Shown: positions 1 to 6,810 of the stretch, in pieces | Layout: the number at the start of each line of letters is the position of its first letter | How positions within the stretch are numbered: the stretch's first letter is position 1 | DNA from: Pseudomonas sp. CHM02 | GTDB taxonomy: Bacteria; Pseudomonadota; Gammaproteobacteria; Pseudomonadales; Pseudomonadaceae | Direction of reading: 5' to 3' | DNA: 64,000 nucleotides | NCBI RefSeq assembly: GCF_000612585.1 | Contig: NZ_JFCA01000028.1 | Span: 39,523-103,522, forward strand | The notes under the pieces: generated by a model | What the model was told of the DNA's origin: nothing | What the model saw: the letters and a program-made list of their open reading frames with translations, nothing else | The model's database searches: none | Program-made: the position numbers and the translations under genes

Positions 1-2
1 TC

Positions 3-83
3 CTTGATGCGCTGACGTTGCCGGATCTGGCGGAGCCTTGGGAGTTTCGCAAGGTGAGTCTGTACCATTCCCGGCGCGCTTGA
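3..83 (+). CDS. C-terminal end of an unidentified gene cut by the window edge
   Basis: An open frame runs in from the left edge and encodes 26 residues ending in YHSRRA before a TGA. A REP pair starts a few bases after the stop, the usual place for these elements at the 3' end of a gene. The codons are GC-rich at third positions, as in neighbouring genes. Too little is present to name the product, and the frame could be a chance one. Confidence 0.45.
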   Translation, partial: LDALTLPDLAEPWEFRKVSLYHSRRA

Positions 84-89
84 GACCTT

Positions 90-151
90 CGCGAGCAAGC
101 CCGCTCCCACATGTGACCGCATTCCCCCTGCGGGAGCGGGCTTGCTCGCGA
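90..151. repeat. REP inverted pair (REPIN-like)
   Basis: Two copies of a roughly 21-base palindromic unit lie head to head at 90-110 and 131-151, with core GCGGGAGCGGGCTTGCTCGCGA on the plus strand of the right copy, separated by about 20 bases. Such pairs are abundant in fluorescens-group genomes and form a long hairpin. This one sits between the partial gene and ybbN and may also act as a transcript end. Confidence 0.85.
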
Positions 152-234
152 AAGCGGTGCCGAATCCACCGCACTTTCAGCCAGGCTCGCCAGCCCTTAT
201 AGTTGCCCCATTCCCGCTTTATTCGAGACGCCCC

Positions 235-1107
235 ATGAGTGAGCCCACGCCGTACATCTTCGATGTCACCACCGCCAACTTTGACCAGGCCGTGATCCAG
301 AACTCCTTCGAAAAACCCGTGCTGGTGGATTTCTGGGCCGAGTGGTGCGCGCCGTGCAAGGCGTTGATGCCGCTGCTGGCGCAGATTGCCGAGAGTTATC
401 AAGGGGAGTTGCTACTGGCCAAGGTCGATTGCGAGGCCGAGCAGGATATCGTTGCGCGCTTTGGCATTCGCAGCCTGCCGACCGTGGTGCTGTTCAAGGA
501 TGGCCAGCCGGTGGATGGGTTTGCCGGGGCGCAGCCGGAGTCGGCGGTGCGGGCCATGCTGGAGCCGCATGTGCAGATGCCACCACCGGCTGCGGCGAAT
601 CCGCTGGAACAGGCCCAAGCCTTGTTTGCCGAAGGTCGCATCAGCGACGCCGAAGCCGTGCTGGTGGTGCTGCTGGGCGAAGACAACACCAACGCCGCTG
701 CGCTGATCCTGTACGCACGCTGCCTGGCCGAGCGCGGTGAACTGGGCGAAGCCCAGACCGTGCTGGACGCCGTGAAGAGCGACGATCACAAGGCCGCCCT
801 CGCCGGGGCCAAGGCGCAGATCACCTTCCTGCGCCAGGCTGCCGACCTGCCGGACGCCGCCGACCTGAAAAGCCGCCTGGCGCAAGACCCGCAAGATGAT
901 GAAGCGGCCTATCAGCTGGCGATCCAGCAACTGGCGCGCCAGCAATACGACGCGGCGCTTGAGGGCCTGCTCAAGCTATTCATTCGCAACCGCAGCTACA
1001 GCGAAGGCCTGCCGCACAAGACCTTGCTGCAGGTGTTCGAACTGTTGGGCAACGACCACCCGCTGGTGACCGTGTACCGCCGCAAGTTGTTCGCCGCGCT
1101 GTATTAA
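235..1107 (+). CDS. ybbN: Thioredoxin-TPR co-chaperone (YbbN/CnoX family)
   Basis: This 290-residue protein has an N-terminal thioredoxin domain (about residues 7-110) and a C-terminal TPR region (about 120-285). The redox motif is Cys38-Ala-Pro-Cys41 in FWAEWCAPCK, and the cis-proline loop RSLPTVVLF is present. The family holds unfolding substrates for DnaK and GroEL in the cytoplasm and can protect cysteines during oxidative stress. Unlike E. coli CnoX, which has lost one active-site cysteine, this protein keeps both and may be redox-active. The ATG at 235 was chosen because the domain begins at once there; an upstream in-frame start would run through the REP element. It converges on the next gene with only 6 bases between stop codons. 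The P. aeruginosa counterpart is PA4061. Confidence 0.93.
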   Translation: MSEPTPYIFDVTTANFDQAVIQNSFEKPVLVDFWAEWCAPCKALMPLLAQIAESYQGELLLAKVDCEAEQDIVARFGIRSLPTVVLFKDGQPVDGFAGAQPESAVRAMLEPHVQMPPPAAANPLEQAQALFAEGRISDAEAVLVVLLGEDNTNAAALILYARCLAERGELGEAQTVLDAVKSDDHKAALAGAKAQITFLRQAADLPDAADLKSRLAQDPQDDEAAYQLAIQQLARQQYDAALEGLLKLFIRNRSYSEGLPHKTLLQVFELLGNDHPLVTVYRRKLFAALY

Positions 1108-1113
1108 CCGCTC

Positions 1114-1464
1114 CTACAAAGGAGTTTCGATCCAGGTATAGAGCGGCGTATCCCCGCCGCTGCTGACCTTGACCTGGGCGCTATGGCGCAGGCGCACCAA
1201 CAGGCGCTTGCCCGCCGAGGCATCGCCCGCCAAGCCTTCCAACTGGTCAAGCAGCTCCAGCCCGCTGAGTTGGCCAGCGTTGCGCAACAAGTCTTGGGCG
1301 CTCTGCCACAAATCATCATTATGTTTGACCGGAGCCACGGGCGCAGCCGCCGCGCTGGCGATGGGCGCCTGCAATTGCGCGCCCAGGCGTGCCCAGTCGC
1401 CGTCGTCCAGCTCCAGGGTCAAGTCCACCGGCAAGTCGCCGACGGTTCCACGAATTCGCAACAT
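1114..1464 (-). CDS. Conserved hypothetical protein (PA4062-like)
   Basis: This 116-residue soluble protein has no signal peptide, membrane segment or recognisable catalytic motif. The N-terminal part (MLRIRGTVGDLPVDLTLELD) looks like beta strands, an Ala/Pro-rich linker lies at about 37-46, and the C-terminal half has amphipathic helices. The start is supported by an AGGAG/AAGGA ribosome site just upstream. Its promoter region is shared with the divergent zinc operon, so a regulator bound at 1549-1570 could also affect it. The position between ybbN and the DUF2796 gene matches PA4062. Function unknown. Confidence 0.8.
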   Translation of the reverse strand: MLRIRGTVGDLPVDLTLELDDGDWARLGAQLQAPIASAAAAPVAPVKHNDDLWQSAQDLLRNAGQLSGLELLDQLEGLAGDASAGKRLLVRLRHSAQVKVSSGGDTPLYTWIETPL

Positions 1465-1548
1465 CGTCCTTACTCCTGCACTTTTCTGACAGGCATGCTC
1501 CCATGCGGCTTGCGCAACGCCAAGCGGACGGTCAAACTCTCGACAATA

Positions 1549-1570
1549 TTGTTATAAGATCACATAACAA
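1549..1570. promoter_or_regulatory. Zur-box-like palindrome upstream of the zinc operon
   Basis: A perfect inverted repeat, TTGTTAT at 1549-1555 and ATAACAA at 1564-1570, is separated by 8 bases. The TGTTATAAGATCACA part resembles the Zur site of E. coli znuA. It lies 26 bases upstream of the chosen start of the His-rich DUF2796 gene and overlaps a TATAAG that could be its -10 element, the expected position for a repressor. The orthologous P. aeruginosa operon PA4063-PA4066 is zinc-responsive. Zur binding is inferred here, not shown. Confidence 0.7.
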
Positions 1571-1595
1571 AACTTTCATGTCCTGGAGCCGTCTC

Positions 1596-2186
1596 ATGCG
1601 CCGTCTGTTGCTTGCTTTACCGTTTGCCCTGCTGCCCCTGGCGGTTGCCCATGCTCATGACGATCACGACCATGAACACGGCAGCCTCGGCGCCCACGAA
1701 CATGGCGTCGGACGCCTCAACGCGGTACTCGACGGCCAGGCCCTGGAGCTAGAGCTGGACAGCCCGGCAATGAACCTGGTGGGCTTTGAACACCTGGCCA
1801 CCACCCCGGCGGATAAAGCCAAGGTCGCCGTTGCACGCAAACAGCTGGAGAACCCTGTCGCCCTGTTCAACCTGCCCAAAGCGGCCGGTTGTGTGGTCAG
1901 CACCCAGGAACTCAATAGCCCGCTGTTCGGCGACAAGCCCGAAGCCGACCATGACGACGATGATGATGACGCCAAAGACGGCGCCCACGAACACCATCAC
2001 GACCACAGCGAAATCCACGCCCATTACCAGTTCACCTGCGCCACGCCGACGGCGCTGAGCAATCTTGATCTGACCCAGGTGTTCAAGACCTTCCCCGCCA
2101 CCCAGAAAATTCAGGTACAACTGATCGGCCCGAGCGGTCAGCAAGGTGTTGAGGCGACTGCGTCGGCAGCCACCGTTAAATTCTGA
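1596..2186 (+). CDS. His-rich periplasmic zinc-binding protein, DUF2796 (ZrgA-like)
   Basis: This 196-residue exported protein starts with a signal peptide (MRRLLLALPFALLPLAVAHA). Two metal-binding stretches follow: HDDHDHEHG near the mature N-terminus and a central run of Asp followed by HEHHHDHSEIHAH. The family (DUF2796, ZrgA in Vibrio, PA4063 in P. aeruginosa) is made under zinc limitation and is thought to capture zinc in the periplasm for the adjacent ABC system. The ATG at 1596 was chosen because a GGAG site lies 8 bases upstream and the signal peptide begins there; the ATG at 1578 would add six residues. It is the first gene of the operon and follows a Zur-like site. A REP pair separates it from the ATPase gene. 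Confidence 0.88.
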   Translation: MRRLLLALPFALLPLAVAHAHDDHDHEHGSLGAHEHGVGRLNAVLDGQALELELDSPAMNLVGFEHLATTPADKAKVAVARKQLENPVALFNLPKAAGCVVSTQELNSPLFGDKPEADHDDDDDDAKDGAHEHHHDHSEIHAHYQFTCATPTALSNLDLTQVFKTFPATQKIQVQLIGPSGQQGVEATASAATVKF

Positions 2187-2196
2187 TGTGGCCCCA

Positions 2197-2283
2197 TGTG
2201 GGAGCTGGCTTGCCTGCGATACAGACGCCGCGGTACAGCAGACACACCGCAGCGATGCCATCGCAGGCAAGCCAGCTCCCACA
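2197..2283. repeat. REP inverted pair inside the zinc operon
   Basis: The unit TGTGGGAGCTGGCTTGCCTG.. at 2197-2220 is mirrored by its complement at 2260-2283, around a 39-base centre. The pair lies between the DUF2796 gene and the ABC ATPase gene, so a transcript spanning the operon would contain a very stable hairpin. Confidence 0.9.
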
Positions 2284-2334
2284 GGGGTCCGGCACCACAT
2301 TTGCAACCCAGCCAGCAGGCGACACTGATTTCCC

Positions 2335-3045
2335 ATGACTCAAGCGTTGATCGAACTGTCCGGCCTGGGCTTCAACTGGCCCGGCCACCCACCGTTGCTG
2401 GACATCCCCACGTTTCGCCTGGAAGCGGGCGAAACCCTGTTTCTCAAGGGCCCGAGCGGCAGTGGCAAAACCACGCTGTTGGGCCTGCTCGGCGGTGTGC
2501 AGAAACCCAGCCGCGGCAGCATCCGCCTGCTCGGCCAGGAGCTGACCGACCTTTCGGCCGGTGCCCGCGACCGTTTCCGGGTCGACCACACCGGCTACAT
2601 CTTCCAGCAGTTCAACCTGCTGCCGTTCCTGTCGGTGCGTGAGAACGTCGAGTTGCCTTGCCACTTTTCCAAACTGCGCGCGCAACGCGCAAAGCAGCGC
2701 CACGGCAGTGTCGATCAAGCTGCCGCTGCATTGCTGGCGCATCTGGGTTTGAAGGACAAGGACCTGCTGGAACGTCGCGCCGACTCGCTGTCCATCGGCC
2801 AGCAGCAACGGGTCGCCGCCGCCCGTGCGTTGATCGGCCAACCGGAACTGGTGATCGCTGACGAGCCTACCTCGGCCCTGGACTACGACGCCCGCGAAGC
2901 CTTCCTTCAGCTGTTGTTCGCCGAATGCCGCGAAGCCGGCGCCAGCCTGTTGTTTGTCAGCCATGACCAGAGCCTGGCTTCGCTGTTCGACCGCAACCTG
3001 TCGCTGGCCGAACTCAATCGCGCCGCCACGCCCGCAGAGGTTTGA
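2335..3045 (+). CDS. ABC transporter ATP-binding protein (MacB/LolD type, PA4064-like)
   Basis: This 236-residue cytoplasmic ATPase shows Walker A GPSGSGKT at residues 39-46, the signature LSIGQQQR near 152, and Walker B LVIADEP near 176 followed by the D-loop SALD and the switch histidine in FVSHDQ. LolD/MacB-type ATPases pair with FtsX-like permeases. The permease gene begins one base after this stop, so the two are almost certainly co-translated. In P. aeruginosa the orthologue PA4064 belongs to a zinc-responsive operon. The energy source for zinc uptake or for moving a zinc-carrier protein is an inference from context. Confidence 0.92.
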   Translation: MTQALIELSGLGFNWPGHPPLLDIPTFRLEAGETLFLKGPSGSGKTTLLGLLGGVQKPSRGSIRLLGQELTDLSAGARDRFRVDHTGYIFQQFNLLPFLSVRENVELPCHFSKLRAQRAKQRHGSVDQAAAALLAHLGLKDKDLLERRADSLSIGQQQRVAAARALIGQPELVIADEPTSALDYDAREAFLQLLFAECREAGASLLFVSHDQSLASLFDRNLSLAELNRAATPAEV

Positions 3046-3046
3046 G

Positions 3047-4312
3047 ATGTATCTGTTCCGTCTAGCCATGGCCAGCCTGGCTAACCGCCGCTTTACCGCG
3101 ATCCTCACCGCCTTCGCCATCGCGCTTTCAGTCTGCTTGTTGCTCGCGGTGGAACGCGTGCGCACCGAGGCGCGCAACAGTTTTGCCAGCACCATCAGCG
3201 GCACCGACCTGATCGTCGGCGCCCGCTCGGGCTCGGTGAACCTGTTGCTGTACTCGGTGTTCCGCATCGGCAACGCCACCAACAACATCCGCTGGGACAG
3301 CTACGAGCACTTCGCCGCCAGCCCCCAGGTGAAATGGGCGATCCCGATTTCCCTCGGCGACTCCCATCGCGGCTACCGCGTGATGGGCACCAACGAGTCC
3401 TACTTCGAGCATTACCAATACGGCCGCAAGCAAAACCTCGAACTGGCCAGCGGCCGCGCCTTTGCCACCGACCCGTTCGAAGTGGTGCTGGGCGCCGAAG
3501 TGGCTGACGCGTTGCACTACAAACTCGGCGACAAACTGGTACTGGCCCATGGCGTGGCGGTGGTCAGCCTGGTGAAACACGATGACAAACCGTTCACCGT
3601 GGTCGGCATTCTCAAGCGCACCGGCACGCCCGTGGACCGCACGCTGCATATCAGCCTCGGCGGCATGGAAGCGATCCATATCGACTGGCACAACGGCGTG
3701 CCGGCACAGGGCAAAGGCCGTATCAGCGCCGATCAGGCCCGCAACATGGACCTGACGCCACAAGCCATCACCGCCTTCATGCTCGGCCTGAACAACAAGA
3801 TTTCCACCTTCGCCCTGCAACGCGAGATCAACGAATTCCGTGGCGAGCCGATGCTGGCGATCCTGCCCGGCGTGGCGCTGCAAGAACTGTGGAGCATGAT
3901 GGGCACCGCCGAAAAAGCGCTGTTCGTGATCTCGCTGTTCGTGGTGCTCACCGGCCTGATCGGCATGCTCACGGCGATCCTCACCAGCCTCAACGAACGC
4001 CGCCGCGAAATGGCGATCCTGCGTTCGGTGGGCGCGCGTCCATGGCATATCGCGACCTTGCTGATCTTCGAGGCCTTCGCCCTGGCGCTGTCCGGTGTCA
4101 TCGCCGGCGTAGGTTTGCTGTATGTGTGCATCGCCGCGTCGCGCGGGTATCTGCAGGCCAACTACGGCCTGGACCTGCCGATGTCGTGGCCGAGCGAATA
4201 TGAATGGACGCTGCTGGCCGGTATCCTCGCAGCAGCGCTGTTGATGGGCAGCGTGCCGGCCTGGCGAGCCTATCGCCAATCATTGGCCGATGGCCTGTCC
4301 ATACGTTTATGA
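3047..4312 (+). CDS. FtsX-like ABC transporter permease (PA4065-like)
   Basis: This 421-residue inner-membrane protein has MacB/FtsX topology. One membrane helix lies near residues 17-36, then a large periplasmic domain of about 240 residues, then three helices in the last 130 residues (AEKALFVISLFVVLTG.., TLLIFEAFALALSGV.., WTLLAGILAAALLMG). The cytoplasmic coupling loop RRREMAILRSVGARPWHI is typical of the family. The start at 3047 follows the ATPase stop by one base. MacB-type permeases usually act mechanically on periplasmic partners rather than forming a solute pore, so how this operon handles zinc is unclear. Confidence 0.9.
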   Translation: MYLFRLAMASLANRRFTAILTAFAIALSVCLLLAVERVRTEARNSFASTISGTDLIVGARSGSVNLLLYSVFRIGNATNNIRWDSYEHFAASPQVKWAIPISLGDSHRGYRVMGTNESYFEHYQYGRKQNLELASGRAFATDPFEVVLGAEVADALHYKLGDKLVLAHGVAVVSLVKHDDKPFTVVGILKRTGTPVDRTLHISLGGMEAIHIDWHNGVPAQGKGRISADQARNMDLTPQAITAFMLGLNNKISTFALQREINEFRGEPMLAILPGVALQELWSMMGTAEKALFVISLFVVLTGLIGMLTAILTSLNERRREMAILRSVGARPWHIATLLIFEAFALALSGVIAGVGLLYVCIAASRGYLQANYGLDLPMSWPSEYEWTLLAGILAAALLMGSVPAWRAYRQSLADGLSIRL

Positions 4313-4323
4313 GGAAGGTCTTG

Positions 4324-4836
4324 ATGCGTCGCGTCCTGTTTGCACTGTTGCTGCTGATTGCCCTGCCCACCTGGGCAGCCGAGCCTAAAGAGCTGACGTG
4401 GTCGGAGCTGATACCGCCGGATGCCCCGCCAGAAGTGCCGAATATGCAACCACTGCACACTCTCTCCAGCATGGCGGATGCCCTGGAATCGGCGCCCGCA
4501 GCCAAGCAGGACCTGCCCAACGCGCCGGTGGTGCAGAGCCTCGACGGCCAGCACATTCGCTTGCCGGGGTACATCGTGCCGCTGGAAGTCAGCGAAGAAG
4601 GCCGTACCACCGAGTTTCTGCTGGTGCCGTATTTCGGCGCGTGCATCCACGTGCCGCCGCCACCGTCGAACCAGATCGTGCATGTCAAAAGCGAAATCGG
4701 CGTGAAGCTCGATGAGTTGTATCAGCCGTACTGGATCGAAGGCGCGATGCAGGTCAAACCGTCCACCAGCGAGTTGGCCGACGCCGGCTACCAGATGGAT
4801 GCCGAGAAGATTTACATGTACGAACTGCCGGAATAA
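4324..4836 (+). CDS. DUF3299 exported protein (PA4066-like)
   Basis: This 170-residue protein has a signal peptide (MRRVLFALLLLIALPTWAA) and a DUF3299 core with the hallmark VPYFGACIHVPPPPSNQIVHV region, where Cys and His residues could bind metal. The ATG at 4324 follows a GAGGAAGG ribosome site inside the upstream stop; an ATG at 4309 overlapping the permease stop is possible but leaves no such site. It is the last gene of the zinc-limitation operon. The role is unknown; periplasmic assembly or a metal-relay function are possibilities only. Confidence 0.88.
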   Translation: MRRVLFALLLLIALPTWAAEPKELTWSELIPPDAPPEVPNMQPLHTLSSMADALESAPAAKQDLPNAPVVQSLDGQHIRLPGYIVPLEVSEEGRTTEFLLVPYFGACIHVPPPPSNQIVHVKSEIGVKLDELYQPYWIEGAMQVKPSTSELADAGYQMDAEKIYMYELPE

Positions 4837-4853
4837 CGCTGATCGACCTTTCA

Positions 4854-4867
4854 TTGAGCTGAGTCAA
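4854..4867 (+). promoter_or_regulatory. ANR/FNR-like box upstream of oprG
   Basis: TTGAG-N4-GTCAA at 4854-4867 matches the FNR/ANR consensus TTGAT-N4-ATCAA except for the two symmetrical inner bases. It lies about 65 bases upstream of the oprG start. P. aeruginosa oprG is reported to be ANR-dependent under low oxygen, which fits, but the core mismatches keep this tentative. Confidence 0.42.
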
Positions 4868-4931
4868 AAGATCGAGCGGAACGATCTTTACCATTGGACG
4901 TACAACTTTTAAACGTCCTTTTGGAGCTCCC

Positions 4932-5630
4932 ATGAACAAGTCTCTGCTCGGCGCGTCCCTCTTCGCGCTCACCCTCGCCGCCCCTGCCGTCCACGCTCAC
5001 GAAGCGGGCGACATTCTGATTCGTGCCGGTGCAATCACCGTGAACCCGAAGGCGGACAGCGGCAGCGTCAAGGTTGACCAGGGCCCGTTGGCCGGCGCCA
5101 ACCTGGGCGGCAAGGCGACCATGAGCAGCGACACCCAATTGGGCTTGAACTTCGCCTACATGCTGACCAACCACGTCGGTATCGAACTGCTGGCCGCCAC
5201 ACCGTTCGAGCATGACGTGAAGATCAAGAACACCGCTCTCGGCGCCGCCAATGGCAAGCTCGGCACCCTGAAACACCTGCCGCCGACCCTGAGCGTCGTG
5301 TACTACCCGCTGGACAACAAGTCGGCCTTCCAGCCGTACGTGGGCGCGGGCATCAACTACACCTGGATCTATGACGAACACGTCGGCAGCCGTGCCTCCG
5401 ACGCGGGTTTCAGCAACTTCAAGGCCGAAAACTCGTGGGGCTGGGCCGCACAGATCGGTGCCGACTACATGATCAACGACAAGTGGATGATCAACGCCCA
5501 GGCGCGCTACATCGACATCAGCACCAAGGCGACTGTGGATAACAATGCGCTGGGCCAAGGCACTCGCGCCAAGGTCAATGTGGACGTAGACCCGATGGTC
5601 TACATGGTGGGTATCGGCTACAAGTTCTAA
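4932..5630 (+). CDS. oprG: Outer-membrane protein OprG (OmpW family)
   Basis: This 232-residue protein has a signal peptide (MNKSLLGASLFALTLAAPAVHA) followed by the OmpW opening HEAGDILIRAGAITVNP and ends in a C-terminal Phe (GIGYKF) for outer-membrane assembly. The fold is an eight-stranded beta barrel that passes small hydrophobic molecules. A clear GGAG site precedes the ATG. In P. aeruginosa oprG (PA4067) also follows the PA4063-PA4066 operon. The 95-base gap contains an ANR-like box and two hairpins (AAAGATCG/CGATCTTT at 4867-4889, GGACGT/ACGTCC at 4896-4918), so it is probably transcribed independently. Confidence 0.92.
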   Translation: MNKSLLGASLFALTLAAPAVHAHEAGDILIRAGAITVNPKADSGSVKVDQGPLAGANLGGKATMSSDTQLGLNFAYMLTNHVGIELLAATPFEHDVKIKNTALGAANGKLGTLKHLPPTLSVVYYPLDNKSAFQPYVGAGINYTWIYDEHVGSRASDAGFSNFKAENSWGWAAQIGADYMINDKWMINAQARYIDISTKATVDNNALGQGTRAKVNVDVDPMVYMVGIGYKF

Positions 5631-5648
5631 CCAACACTGCACAACCCT

Positions 5649-5764
5649 GTGGGAGCGGGCTTGTGTGGGAGCGGGCTTGCCCGCGATGCAGGCGCCTCGG
5701 TGTATCAGTTGCACCGAGCCGATGCTATCGCAGGCAAGCCAGCTCCCACACGAGCCCGCTCCCA
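5649..5764. repeat. Nested REP elements: one inverted pair inside another
   Basis: Outer arms TGTGGGAGCGGGCTTG (5649-5664) and CGAGCCCGCTCCCA (5751-5764) enclose a complete second pair: TGTGGGAGCGGGCTTGCCCG.. at 5664-5687 and ATCGCAGGCAAGCCAGCTCC.. at 5727-5750. The layout suggests that one REP pair inserted into, or was copied within, another. It lies between the convergent oprG and RmlD-like genes and may also serve as their transcript end. Confidence 0.88.
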
Positions 5765-5784
5765 TATTTTGGTTCTATGTTTCT

Positions 5785-6669
5785 TCAGGTATGGCGGTAG
5801 TAACGGTCCAGCAGCGCCGGCAACCCCGCCCGCCACGCCCGTGGCTTGATGCCGAAGGTGTGGAGGATTTTCTTGCAGGCAAGCACCGCGTGTTGCGGTT
5901 CTTCACTGGCATCCGGCCGGGCCGCGTGGGCCTGGGCCGTGGGGGATTCGATCGCCAGCGGGTGAAAGTTGCGCGCTTCGGTGAGAATCGCCTGGCCCAG
6001 CGCCAACGGTGTGGTCGCCTCATGGCCGGCGTAATGATAGGTGCCCCATAGCGGCGCCGCACAATCGAGCTGCTTGAGCACCGAGATGATCACCCGCGCC
6101 GCATCATCCACCGGTGTCGGGTTGCCGCGACGGTCGTCGGCCATCAGCAACTCATCCGATTTCTCCGCCCGCGCCAGAAAGCGCCCGAGGGTGCCGTCGA
6201 CGCTGTCATCCAGCAGCCAGCCGAACCTCAGCAACACATGTTGCGGGCAGGTGGCGCGCACGCTCTGTTCGATTCGCCACAACGCCTGGCCGCGCAGGCC
6301 CAGGGGCACCGGCTCGTCTTTTTCGCTGTAGGCGGTGGCACGGGAGCCATCGAACACGCGGTAGCTGGACGGTTGCAGCAAGGTGATGTTGTGGTGTTGA
6401 CACAGTTCGGCCAGGCGTTCGATGGCGAACTCCTGGGCAGCCAGGCGGGTTTCGCTGACCCCTTCCGCCTGGAACCAGTCGAAATAGTAGGCGAGATTGA
6501 TCAACGCATCGGGACGGGTGTCGTCGAGCAATTGCGTAAGGCTCGCGGCATCCCAGCCGTCTGTGGGCGGTTTGGGGGCGAGGAAACCGATGTCTTCCTC
6601 TGCACCGAGGCGAATCAGCGCCTGCCCGAGGGCATTCCCGCCGCCCAGTAACATAAGGCGCATTCGCAT
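5785..6669 (-). CDS. RmlD-like sugar-nucleotide-binding protein, catalytic residues not seen
   Basis: This 294-residue extended short-chain dehydrogenase-like protein has a Rossmann start LMLLGGGNALGQAL and the RmlD-type path of a short acidic segment, DALINLAYYF and LQPSSYRVFDG. RmlD enzymes reduce dTDP-4-keto-rhamnose using a Tyr-x-x-x-Lys pair within a motif like VYGRSKLAGEQ. Here the aligned segment reads LRGQALWRIEQ, so Tyr and Lys are replaced by Arg and Leu. The protein may bind a nucleotide or sugar nucleotide without catalysis, or use other residues. It stands alone with no other dTDP-sugar genes nearby. The likely P. aeruginosa counterpart is PA4068. Confidence 0.8.
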   Translation of the reverse strand: MRMRLMLLGGGNALGQALIRLGAEEDIGFLAPKPPTDGWDAASLTQLLDDTRPDALINLAYYFDWFQAEGVSETRLAAQEFAIERLAELCQHHNITLLQPSSYRVFDGSRATAYSEKDEPVPLGLRGQALWRIEQSVRATCPQHVLLRFGWLLDDSVDGTLGRFLARAEKSDELLMADDRRGNPTPVDDAARVIISVLKQLDCAAPLWGTYHYAGHEATTPLALGQAILTEARNFHPLAIESPTAQAHAARPDASEEPQHAVLACKKILHTFGIKPRAWRAGLPALLDRYYRHT

Positions 6670-6810
6670 AGATTGAGCAGGCCCGGTCTGTATGGAACGA
6701 TGGTTATTAGGTATTTGTCAGAATCGTTGCATTTTGCGGGTTTGTAGCGCAACCGTCACGGATAAAGTGCGGGGTTGCAACTTGTTGTAGCCGGCCGCAT
6801 AACTGAAGTC

